Shown piece after piece: positions 25,926 to 34,038 of a DNA stretch of 64,000 bases. The DNA is from Methylotenera sp965234545. Its GTDB lineage: Bacteria; Pseudomonadota; Gammaproteobacteria; Burkholderiales; Methylophilaceae. Below the pieces are notes generated by a model. That model was not told the DNA's origin. It searched no databases and saw only the letters and a program-made list of their open reading frames with translations. The stretch is from NCBI GenBank assembly GCA_965234545.1, contig OZ248348.1:248001-312000 (forward strand), written 5' to 3'. Position numbers and translations under genes: made by a program. Numbering within the stretch: the stretch's first letter is position 1; each line of letters starts with the position of its first letter.

Positions 25926-27512
25926 ATGGCAACCATTAAACGCGCGCTGATTAGCGTGTCAGATAAAACCGGTATCGTAGAATTAGCCCAGGCCTTAAGC
26001 CAATTAAAAGTCGAAATTTTATCCACAGGCGGCACCGCCAAACTGTTTCGTGAACAGGGCATCCCTGTGGTGGAGGTCAGTGATTACACCGGTTTCACCG
26101 AAATGCTCGATGGCCGAGTCAAAACCCTGCACCCGAAAGTACACGGTGGCATATTGGGTAGACGCGATTTACCCGAACACGTGGCGGCCATGCATGCAGC
26201 GAATATTCCCAATATCGACATGGTGGTGGTGAATTTATACCCGTTTGAAGCGACCGTCGCTAAAGCCGATTGCACGCTGGCAGATGCCATAGAAAACATA
26301 GACATAGGTGGCCCGGCCATGGTCCGTTCTGCCGCTAAAAACTGGAAAGACGTGGCGGTGTTAACCGACGCCAGCCAATACGCCGATGTCATCGCTGAAT
26401 TGCAAAGCACCGGCGGCGCCGTTAGTCAGGCCACGCAGTTTGCCTTATCGGTGGCCGCATTCAACCGCATCAGCAATTACGACGGTGCGATTAGCGATTA
26501 CCTGTCTTCCTTTAATGCTGATGGCACGCGTTGCGCTTTTCCGGCGCAAAGCAACGGCCGCTTTGTGAAGCTACAAGATTTACGCTACGGCGAAAACCCG
26601 CACCAACAAGCGGCTTTTTACCGTGACCTCTACCCCGCACCGGGCTCCTTGGTCACCGCCACGCAATTGCAGGGTAAGGAGTTGAGCTACAACAACATCG
26701 CCGACGGCGACGCGGCATGGGAAGCGGTGAAATCCTTTAGCAGCACGGCCTGCGTTATTGTTAAGCACGCCAATCCTTGCGGTGTGGCGCTCGGCGCCCA
26801 TGCCTTGGAAGCCTACAGCAAAGCTTTCCAAACCGACCCTAGCAGTGCCTTTGGCGGCATCATTGCCTTCAATTGCACGGTGGACAAAGCCGCTGCCGAA
26901 GCGGTGAGCAAGCAGTTTGTCGAGGTCTTGATTGCCCCCGATTACAGCGCCGATGCCTTGGCTATTTTTGCTGCTAAAGCCAACGTGCGGGTCTTGAAAA
27001 TCGCCTTGCCTAAGGGTGGCGACACGGCTTGGCAACAAGGCCGCAATGCCTACGACAGTAAGCGTGTTGGCTCCGGTTTGCTTATCCAAACCGCGGACAA
27101 CCACGAAATCAGCGCGGCCGATTTAAAAGTGGTCAGTAAAAAACAAGCCACCCCACAACAAATGGCCGACATGCTGTTTGCTTGGCGCGTGGCCAAATAC
27201 GTGAAATCCAACGCCATCGTGTTCTGTGGCAACGGCATGACTTTAGGCGTGGGCGCCGGCCAAATGAGCCGAGTCGACAGCACGCGCATTGCTGCGATTA
27301 AGGCACAAAACGCCAATTTAAGCCTTAAAAATTCGGTGGTGGCCTCCGATGCCTTCTTCCCATTCCGTGATGGCATAGACGTATTGGCCGAAGCCGGTGC
27401 CAGCTGCGTGATCCATCCGGGTGGCAGCATGCGCGACGAAGAAGTGGTGGCCGCAGCAGACGAGCACGGCTTGGTCATGGTAGTGACCGGCATACGTCAT
27501 TTTAGGCATTAA
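25926..27512 (+). CDS. purH: Bifunctional AICAR formyltransferase / IMP cyclohydrolase
   Basis: 528 residues. The N-terminal IMP cyclohydrolase domain (about 1-200) has 'LISVSDKTGIVELAQAL' and 'GRVKTLHPKVHGGILGRRD'. The C-terminal transformylase has 'VIVKHANPCGVALG', holding the catalytic Lys-His pair. It performs the last two steps of de novo IMP synthesis. purD follows 11 bases later, so the two purine genes form an operon. Confidence 0.98.
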   Translation: MATIKRALISVSDKTGIVELAQALSQLKVEILSTGGTAKLFREQGIPVVEVSDYTGFTEMLDGRVKTLHPKVHGGILGRRDLPEHVAAMHAANIPNIDMVVVNLYPFEATVAKADCTLADAIENIDIGGPAMVRSAAKNWKDVAVLTDASQYADVIAELQSTGGAVSQATQFALSVAAFNRISNYDGAISDYLSSFNADGTRCAFPAQSNGRFVKLQDLRYGENPHQQAAFYRDLYPAPGSLVTATQLQGKELSYNNIADGDAAWEAVKSFSSTACVIVKHANPCGVALGAHALEAYSKAFQTDPSSAFGGIIAFNCTVDKAAAEAVSKQFVEVLIAPDYSADALAIFAAKANVRVLKIALPKGGDTAWQQGRNAYDSKRVGSGLLIQTADNHEISAADLKVVSKKQATPQQMADMLFAWRVAKYVKSNAIVFCGNGMTLGVGAGQMSRVDSTRIAAIKAQNANLSLKNSVVASDAFFPFRDGIDVLAEAGASCVIHPGGSMRDEEVVAAADEHGLVMVVTGIRHFRH

Positions 27513-27522
27513 GGGCAGCAGC

Positions 27523-28791
27523 ATGAAAATATTGGTCATTGGGGGTGGCGGCCGTGAGCACGCCTTAGCTTGGAAAGTAGCGCAAAATAAAGCGGTTAGC
27601 CGCATTTTTGTGGCACCCGGCAATGCCGGTACGGCGCTTAATCCGGACATGGTGAACGTGCCGATTAGCAGCGTGCCTGACCTCTTAAAATTTGCCCAAG
27701 ACGAGGGCGTTTACCTCACCATCGTTGGCCCAGAAGCCCCTCTAGCAGCGGGTGTGGTCGATGCCTTTAAAGCGGCCAACTTAAAAATATTTGGCCCGAC
27801 CAAATTGGCCGCGCAGCTAGAAGGCTCTAAAGACTTTGCCAAAGCCTTCATGTTCCGTCATGGCATCCCAACGGCGGCCTATGCCACGTTTACCGATGCC
27901 AAGCTCGCGCACGATTATGTTAAGCAACAGGGTGCCCCCATCGTCATTAAAGCCGACGGCTTAGCAGCCGGCAAAGGCGTGGTAGTAGCCATGACAGCTA
28001 GTGAGGCGCACGACGCCATCGATGCCATGTTGTCCGACAACAAATTAGGCAGTGCCGGTGCGCGCGTGGTCATAGAAGAGTTTTTAACGGGCGAAGAAGC
28101 CAGCTTTATCGTCATGGTGGACGGCAAAAACACCTTGCCCTTGGCCACCAGCCAAGACCACAAACGCTTGCAAGACGGTGACCAAGGCCCGAACACAGGC
28201 GGCATGGGGGCCTATTCCCCAGCCCCAGTGGTGACGCCACAAATTCACGCTAAAGTCATGCGTGAAATCATCCGTCCTACCGTCGATGGCATGGCCCAAG
28301 AAGGCCATCCCTACACCGGCTTTTTGTATGCCGGTTTGATGATTTCCCCGGACGGCAACGTCAAAACCTTGGAGTTTAATTGCCGCATGGGCGACCCAGA
28401 AACGCAGCCCATCATGTTGCGCATGAAAAGCGATTTGGTCGCCTTGGCCGAGCATGCCGTAAATGGCACGCTGGATCAGGCCGAGGTGGACTGGGACAGG
28501 CGCACGGCCTTGGGCGTGGTGATGGCCTCGGCCAATTACCCGGACACGCCAAAATTGGGCGACGAAATTACCGGCCTACCCAGCGACTTAAACGATGCTC
28601 ACGTGTTTCACGCCGGCACCGCCTTGCAGGGTGAGCAAGTCGTCACCAGTGGCGGTCGTGTGTTGTGCGTCACGGCATTGGGCGAAACGGTCAAGTTTGC
28701 CCAACAGCAAGCCTACCAAATTGTCGATCGCATTCAATTTAAAGGCGCGCAATACCGCACCGACATTGGCTACCGAGCCATCAAGGGTTAA
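27523..28791 (+). CDS. purD: Phosphoribosylamine-glycine ligase
   Basis: 422 residues in GARS layout: N domain 'MKILVIGGGGREHALAWK', ATP-grasp core 'PIVIKADGLAAGKGVVVAM' and 'DHKRLQDGDQGPNTGGMGAY', and C domain 'FNCRMGDPETQPIMLRM'. It makes glycinamide ribonucleotide in de novo purine synthesis. It lies in an operon with purH upstream, and hemF starts two bases after its stop. Confidence 0.98.
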   Translation: MKILVIGGGGREHALAWKVAQNKAVSRIFVAPGNAGTALNPDMVNVPISSVPDLLKFAQDEGVYLTIVGPEAPLAAGVVDAFKAANLKIFGPTKLAAQLEGSKDFAKAFMFRHGIPTAAYATFTDAKLAHDYVKQQGAPIVIKADGLAAGKGVVVAMTASEAHDAIDAMLSDNKLGSAGARVVIEEFLTGEEASFIVMVDGKNTLPLATSQDHKRLQDGDQGPNTGGMGAYSPAPVVTPQIHAKVMREIIRPTVDGMAQEGHPYTGFLYAGLMISPDGNVKTLEFNCRMGDPETQPIMLRMKSDLVALAEHAVNGTLDQAEVDWDRRTALGVVMASANYPDTPKLGDEITGLPSDLNDAHVFHAGTALQGEQVVTSGGRVLCVTALGETVKFAQQQAYQIVDRIQFKGAQYRTDIGYRAIKG

Positions 28792-28793
28792 GC

Positions 28794-29705
28794 ATGAACA
28801 CGCAAGCCGTTCTGGATTACTTGCAACAGCTGCAAACCAAGATTGTTGAAGCGATAGAGCTGGTAGACGGCAAACGCTTTTTGCAAGACAGCTGGCAGCG
28901 GCCGGAAGGCGGCGGTGGCAATTCTTGTTTATTGGAAGAAGGGCTGGTGTTTGAGCGGGCTGGGGTGGGTTTTTCCCATGTGCTAGGCCATAAATTGCCG
29001 CCATCAGCCAGCGCCGCTCATCCAGAAGCGGCCGGCCGTCCATGGGAAGCCATGGGCGTGTCCTTGGTGTTTCACCCCCGTAACCCTTACATTCCCACCG
29101 TGCACATGAACGTGCGTTTCTTTGTGGCCAAGGCGCAAGCCAGCACTGACCAAGACATTTGGTGGTTTGGCGGCGGCATGGACTTGACGCCATACTATGG
29201 CTTTGCCGACGATGCCGCGCATTTCCACCGCACCAACAAACAGGCCTTGGATGCGTTTGATACCAGCTACTACCCGGCCTTTAAAAAAGAATGCGACGAT
29301 TATTTTTATTTAAAACACCGTAAAGAACCACGTGGCATAGGCGGTATCTTCTTTGACGACTTCAATACCTTGGGTTTTGAAAAAAGCTTTGCCATGCAAC
29401 GTGCGGTCGGCGACAGTTTTTTAAAAGCCTATTTACCCATCGTGCAAGCGCGCAAGGACACGGCCTATGGCGAACGCGAACGCGATTTCCAAGCCTACCG
29501 TCGTGGCCGCTACGTCGAGTTTAATTTGGTTTACGACCGCGGCACCTTATTTGGTTTGCAGTCCAATGGCCGCACCGAATCCATACTGTTGTCCATGCCG
29601 CCCATCGTCAAATGGCGTTATGACTGGAAGCCCGAAGCCAACAGTGCGGAAGCCAAGTTATACAGCGATTTCTTAATCGCCAAAGACTGGCTGGCAACGG
29701 CCTAG
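28794..29705 (+). CDS. hemF: Oxygen-dependent coproporphyrinogen III oxidase
   Basis: 303 residues, the usual HemF length. 'HPRNPYIPTVHMNVRFF' (about residue 95), 'WWFGGGMDLTPYYGF' and 'RRGRYVEFNLVYDRGTLFGL' are family motifs. It converts coproporphyrinogen III to protoporphyrinogen IX using O2, so heme can be made aerobically. It is tightly packed between purD and the aminopeptidase gene (gaps of 2 and 11 bases), probably one transcript. Confidence 0.98.
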   Translation: MNTQAVLDYLQQLQTKIVEAIELVDGKRFLQDSWQRPEGGGGNSCLLEEGLVFERAGVGFSHVLGHKLPPSASAAHPEAAGRPWEAMGVSLVFHPRNPYIPTVHMNVRFFVAKAQASTDQDIWWFGGGMDLTPYYGFADDAAHFHRTNKQALDAFDTSYYPAFKKECDDYFYLKHRKEPRGIGGIFFDDFNTLGFEKSFAMQRAVGDSFLKAYLPIVQARKDTAYGERERDFQAYRRGRYVEFNLVYDRGTLFGLQSNGRTESILLSMPPIVKWRYDWKPEANSAEAKLYSDFLIAKDWLATA

Positions 29706-29716
29706 AGGCAAGCCCC

Positions 29717-31027
29717 ATGACAGACCGCGCATTTAAACAAGCACACAGCCAAGCACAAGATTTGCTGGATTTTATTGATGCCAGCCCCAGCCCTTGGCAT
29801 GCGGTCGACACAGCGGTTCAGCGTTTAAGCAAACAAGGTTACAGCGCCTTAGATGAAAGCCAAGCCTGGCAATTAAAAGCCGGACTAGGCTATTACGTGG
29901 TGCGCGGTGGCGCCTCCATCATCGCCTTTCACCTGGGGCAAAAAAAACCCAATGAAACCGGCTTTCGCTTGGTTGGCGCCCACACAGATTCGCCAGGCTT
30001 ACGCCTCAAACCCAAAGCGGCTTACGCCACCGACGATTTAATTCGCATAGGCGTAGAGGTTTACGGCGGGCCCATATTGGCCACCTTTACCGACCGGGAT
30101 TTAAGCGTGGCGGGGCGCATCAGCGTGCGCAGCAAAAACGGCTTTGACCTGCGTTTGGTTAAGCTGGACCAGCCCATGCTGCGTTTGCCTAACTTGGCCA
30201 TACACATGAACCGTGAGGTCAACGACAAAGGCTTGCTGCTGAATAAGCAAACCGAATTGCCGCTGATCTTTGGTCAATGCGAGGCAGGGGCGGACGCCGA
30301 GCAGGTATTTTTAAGCCAACTGGCCCAGTCTGTTAATGCCAATGCGGCCGACCTATTAAGTTTTGAGCTCAATGTATTTGATACGCAAAAAGGCAGTTTC
30401 TGGGGTGCCAATCTAGCGTTTATCGCCAACAGCCAGTTGGATAATTTGGCCTCTTGCCATGCTGCGCTTAGCGCCTTGCTGGCCACAGAAAAGCCGATGG
30501 CCACCACCGTCTGCGCTTTGTTCGATCACGAGGAAGTCGGCAGTGAAAGCGCCACCGGCGCCAGTGGCAGCTTTTTAAGCGACGTGCTGCAGCGCATCAG
30601 TAGCAGCCAACAATTGGATGACGAGGCGCGCTTGCAAGCCCTGGCGCGCAGCTTCTTGGTCAGTGCCGACATGGCGCATGCTTATCACCCGAATCACCCC
30701 TCGGCTTACGAGCCGTGTCACCATGTTTTGGTCAACCACGGCCCGGTGATTAAAACCAATGCCAACCACCGTTACGCCAGCAATGCCGAGAGCAGCGCGC
30801 GCTTCATGCAACTGTGTGAAGCCGCCGGTGTGCCGTATCAACAATACGCCCACCGCAGTGATTTAGGTTGCGGCAGCACCATAGGCCCTATTATGGCAGC
30901 CAATTTAGGGGTGCCCTCGGTGGATGTCGGTTCGCCTATGTGGGCCATGCACAGCTTGCGCGAAAGCGCCGGCGTGTTGGATCACGCTTACATGATAGCC
31001 GTGCTCAGCGCCTTATACCGCAGTTAA
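29717..31027 (+). CDS. apeB: M18 family aminopeptidase
   Basis: 436 residues of a dodecameric M18 zinc aminopeptidase. The metal-site motifs are seen: 'VGAHTDSPGLRLKPK' (His, Asp), 'FDHEEVGSESATGASGSF' (Glu-Glu) and 'VSADMAHAYHPNHPSAY' (Asp, His). The family prefers acidic N-terminal residues (aspartyl aminopeptidase) and works in the cytosol. The symbol follows the name used for bacterial members (ApeB). It is in the purH-purD-hemF run of genes. Confidence 0.95.
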   Translation: MTDRAFKQAHSQAQDLLDFIDASPSPWHAVDTAVQRLSKQGYSALDESQAWQLKAGLGYYVVRGGASIIAFHLGQKKPNETGFRLVGAHTDSPGLRLKPKAAYATDDLIRIGVEVYGGPILATFTDRDLSVAGRISVRSKNGFDLRLVKLDQPMLRLPNLAIHMNREVNDKGLLLNKQTELPLIFGQCEAGADAEQVFLSQLAQSVNANAADLLSFELNVFDTQKGSFWGANLAFIANSQLDNLASCHAALSALLATEKPMATTVCALFDHEEVGSESATGASGSFLSDVLQRISSSQQLDDEARLQALARSFLVSADMAHAYHPNHPSAYEPCHHVLVNHGPVIKTNANHRYASNAESSARFMQLCEAAGVPYQQYAHRSDLGCGSTIGPIMAANLGVPSVDVGSPMWAMHSLRESAGVLDHAYMIAVLSALYRS

Positions 31028-31057
31028 ACCTTAGCCCGCATTAAAGAGAGAACAACC

Positions 31058-32455
31058 ATGCATAAAAAGCTACTTAGAACGAAGGCCATAGAAGGCCACG
31101 GTCAGACCGGTTTAAAAAAATGCTTAAGTGCCTTTGATTTGGCTTTATTGGGCATAGGTTGCGCCATAGGCACCGGTATATTTGTGCTGACCGGTATTGC
31201 CGCTGCCACGCAGTCCGGGCCAGCTGTGGTCTTGTCTTTCATTATTGCCGGCGTGGCCTCGGCCTTCGCCGCCTTGTCTTATGCCGAATTGGCGGCATCG
31301 GTGGGCGGCTCCGGTAGCGCTTACGGCTACAGTTACGTGGCCTTTGGTGAATTCATTGCCTGGGTCATGGGCTGGATATTGCTTTTGGAATACGGCGTGG
31401 GTGCCGCGGCCGTGGCCAACGGTTGGGCTGGCTACTTTATCAACACCTTAAGCAATTTCAATATTGTGCTGCCGGAGGCCTTAACCAAGGCGCCCATGTT
31501 AGGCGGCCTCATTAATTTACCGGCCTTTGCCATCATTTGGCTGCTGACCATCTTGCTGATGGTGGGTGTGAAAGAGAGCGCGCGCTTTAATAACATCATC
31601 GTCGTTATTAAGCTTAGCACCATCGCCATTTTTATCGCCTTAGCTGCCTTGCATTTGAATGCCGATAATTGGCATCCTTTCATGCCATTCGGTTGGTTTA
31701 GCACCTTAGAAGACGGCAAGAACATAGGCGTATTAGCCGGCGCATCCTTGGTGTTTTTTGCCTACTTTGGCTTTGATGCGGTATCGACCGCCGCCGAGGA
31801 AGCGAAAAATCCGCAGCGCGATTTGCCCATAGGCTTGCTGGCTTCCTTAATCTTTTGCACCATTATTTACATCATTGTGTCTGCTTTGCTGACCGGTATC
31901 GTGCCTTACACCGAATTGAACGTGCCTTCGCCGGTGGCCTTTGCCTTAACTAAAATAGGCTACACCTGGGCCTCTACCTTGGTCGCCACCGGTGTGCTGG
32001 CGGGCTTGATTACCGTGTTGTTGGTCTTACTCTATGGCTTAACGCGCATTCTGTTTTCCATGAGCCGAGATGGCTTGATTTCGCCGGTGTTTTCCCAGGT
32101 GAACCCGGATCGCCAAACCCCGACTAAAATCATCTTGATGTGCGGTGCCATTGTTTCCATCGTCGCCGGCTTCATCCCCTTGGGGGAGTTGGCCGAAACA
32201 GTCAACATCGGCACCTTGGCCAGTTTTGTCATGGTCTGCGTGGGCGTCATCGTCTTGCGTAAACGCCAGCCGCACCTGAAACGCCCATTCAAAAATCCCT
32301 GGAACCCCTTGATTCCCAGTCTAGGCATTTTGTCTTGTGGTGCGCTCATGACCTTCTTGCCAGCGGTCACCTGGATGCGCTTTGGTATCTGGATACTGGT
32401 TGGTGTGGTGGTGTACTTTGTTTACTCCATGCACCATAGCAAATTAAACCACTAA
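31058..32455 (+). CDS. Amino acid permease, APC superfamily
   Basis: 465 residues with about 12-13 membrane helices. 'GIGCAIGTGIFVLTGIAA' at about residues 32-49 is the helix-1 substrate-binding motif of the APC fold, and 'FFAYFGFDAVSTAAEEAKNP' is helix 6. It resembles the bacterial group related to cationic amino acid transporters, but the substrate is not readable. It follows apeB by 30 bases and could import the amino acids the peptidase also releases; that link is only positional. Confidence 0.9.
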   Translation: MHKKLLRTKAIEGHGQTGLKKCLSAFDLALLGIGCAIGTGIFVLTGIAAATQSGPAVVLSFIIAGVASAFAALSYAELAASVGGSGSAYGYSYVAFGEFIAWVMGWILLLEYGVGAAAVANGWAGYFINTLSNFNIVLPEALTKAPMLGGLINLPAFAIIWLLTILLMVGVKESARFNNIIVVIKLSTIAIFIALAALHLNADNWHPFMPFGWFSTLEDGKNIGVLAGASLVFFAYFGFDAVSTAAEEAKNPQRDLPIGLLASLIFCTIIYIIVSALLTGIVPYTELNVPSPVAFALTKIGYTWASTLVATGVLAGLITVLLVLLYGLTRILFSMSRDGLISPVFSQVNPDRQTPTKIILMCGAIVSIVAGFIPLGELAETVNIGTLASFVMVCVGVIVLRKRQPHLKRPFKNPWNPLIPSLGILSCGALMTFLPAVTWMRFGIWILVGVVVYFVYSMHHSKLNH

Positions 32456-32482
32456 CTCACATAGACGTTGCTTGTCGGGCTG

Positions 32483-32590
32483 AGCCAGCTTATGGCTTGT
32501 CCGTGAAATACACCAGCTAAAGCTGGTTATTTGCACGCCATAGCCCTGCTAGCGCAGGCATAAAAAAGCCAGCTTTAAGCTGGCTTTTTT
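32483..32590. repeat. Cluster of four small inverted repeats between convergent genes
   Basis: AGCCA/TGGCT (32483-32497), ACCAGCT/AGCTGGT (32512-32527), CCTGC/GCAGG (32545-32558) and GCCAGCTT/AAGCTGGC (32568-32584) follow one another in the 152-base gap. The last is a terminator. Three share the AGCTGG/CCAGCT core. The others may extend the termination region or be degenerate copies. Confidence 0.6.
32562..32590. terminator. Bidirectional intrinsic terminator
   Basis: A6 (32562-32567), GCCAGCTT/AAGCTGGC (32568-32584) around one T, then T6 (32585-32590). It lies between the convergent permease and cytochrome c genes and can stop both. Its stem and the preceding TAGCCCTGCTA match the rplQ terminator. 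Confidence 0.88.
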
Positions 32591-32607
32591 ATTACATCAC
32601 ACTTAAA

Positions 32608-32925
32608 TTAAAGTGACAAAATCCATTGAACAATTTTGGTGATGTCCGCTTCTTTAACTTGCGCGCCCATTGGAGGCATAGGCATAGGACCCCAAACGCC
32701 GCTACCACCGGCTTTAACTTTAGCTACCAATTTAGCTTCAGCTGATTTGTCGCCTTTGTATTTAGCCGCTACGTCTTTGTAAGCTGGGCCTAATACTTTT
32801 TTATCAACGCTGTGGCAAGCTAAGCAGCCACTTTTTTGTGCTAATGCAGATTCGTCACCCGCATTGGCTTGCGCAGCAACTAACATAGAGCTGGCGGCAA
32901 CGATTGCTAATAATAATGCTTTCAT
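32608..32925 (-). CDS. Class I cytochrome c, c551-type
   Basis: 105 residues: a signal peptide (about 1-22, ending ANA), one heme-binding motif CLACH and a methionine-rich axial-ligand loop 'GPMPMPPM'. This is the layout of periplasmic c551/c8 cytochromes, small electron carriers to terminal oxidases or peroxidases. AAGGAG lies just upstream. The redox partner is unknown. Confidence 0.94.
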   Translation of the reverse strand: MKALLLAIVAASSMLVAAQANAGDESALAQKSGCLACHSVDKKVLGPAYKDVAAKYKGDKSAEAKLVAKVKAGGSGVWGPMPMPPMGAQVKEADITKIVQWILSL

Positions 32926-33074
32926 GCTATCTCCTTAATGTGGACTTACTTATTTAACTTATGTATTCCCTACAGCTGGTAATGATACCTACAATTAATG
33001 CATGCCACAAGCCGCTTGCAAGGGATATGCTTATAGAGGCGCAATTGCCCGTGGCGTTCAAATTTGTTTAGTGC

Positions 33075-34019
33075 TTACACCGTTTCAACCACGTATTCGG
33101 CACTGATCACATGGGTGCGGCCGGGGTTAATGACCACCATGTTTTCTAAGGCATTGGTGGTTTCTACGCAGATGGTTTTACGCCATTCCTCTGGGCTGCC
33201 CATGTCGGCCATTTGCGCGGCTTTTTCTGGGCCTGGGCTCCACACCACGGTGGTGTCGCTACCGGACTTTTGCACGTGAATTAAACGGTTGTACCCAGCA
33301 TCGTGCACCGTGCAATTGGAGCTGTGGTTGATGTAGACCCGATCAAACTCGCCATCAAAAGTCAGCGCATTATGCTCCACTTCGCGTTGGTATTTTTCTA
33401 TCTTGTCGGCGTAGACGCAATCTTCCAAACCGGTAATTTTGACATTGTCCACGTCGCTGATGTTGAGGTAAGTGTGGAAGGCCTCACCGATGACAAACGG
33501 GTGGTCGGCATTGTTGGTGGTGGCCAAGTCCACGCGCAAACGTTTGCCTATGGTGATGGTCACTTTTAGCTTGTATGGGTAAGACAGTTGGCGTTTCGCT
33601 TCCGGTGTATCGACCATTTCCAGCATGATGCGCGTGGCGCCGGTTGGTGTGGCATCGATGTCGATGACGCGCCAAGGAATGACTCGGGCAAAGCCATGCG
33701 GGCAAAAGGTGCTGTCGGTGGGGTGCGCGCCAAACCAGGGCCAGCAAATGGGCACGCCACCCCGTATGGAGCGGCCTTTAACAAAGCGCGCGTTACTGGA
33801 TAACCATAAAACCGGCTCGGCTAAAAACTTAGGGTGCCAATCTATGACGTGTGCGCCCTGCAGGGCAATGCGTGCTTTGGCCAGTGGGTTGTCCACTTCC
33901 AAATATTGCATGCCGGCCTCGTCTTGGCTTTGCATGACGTGGGCGTGCAGTTTCAAGCGTTTGGTGGTTTTAAGCGGATCCGCATCCTTGGGCTTGGTCG
34001 CTAAAGTGGCTGTCGTCAT
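33075..34019 (-). CDS. D-hexose-6-phosphate mutarotase / aldose 1-epimerase-like protein
   Basis: 314 residues with the YeaD-type mutarotase pattern: 'GAHVIDWHP', 'SIRGGVPICWPWFGAHP', 'HGFARVIPWRV' (the catalytic His) and 'VIGEAFHTYLNISDV'. It would interconvert alpha and beta anomers of hexose 6-phosphates. The family match is good; the exact sugar is not provable. It is 19 bases downstream of ilvD on the same strand. Confidence 0.88.
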   Translation of the reverse strand: MTTATLATKPKDADPLKTTKRLKLHAHVMQSQDEAGMQYLEVDNPLAKARIALQGAHVIDWHPKFLAEPVLWLSSNARFVKGRSIRGGVPICWPWFGAHPTDSTFCPHGFARVIPWRVIDIDATPTGATRIMLEMVDTPEAKRQLSYPYKLKVTITIGKRLRVDLATTNNADHPFVIGEAFHTYLNISDVDNVKITGLEDCVYADKIEKYQREVEHNALTFDGEFDRVYINHSSNCTVHDAGYNRLIHVQKSGSDTTVVWSPGPEKAAQMADMGSPEEWRKTICVETTNALENMVVINPGRTHVISAEYVVETV

Positions 34020-34038
34020 GGTCGGCTGGCTCTTTTAA

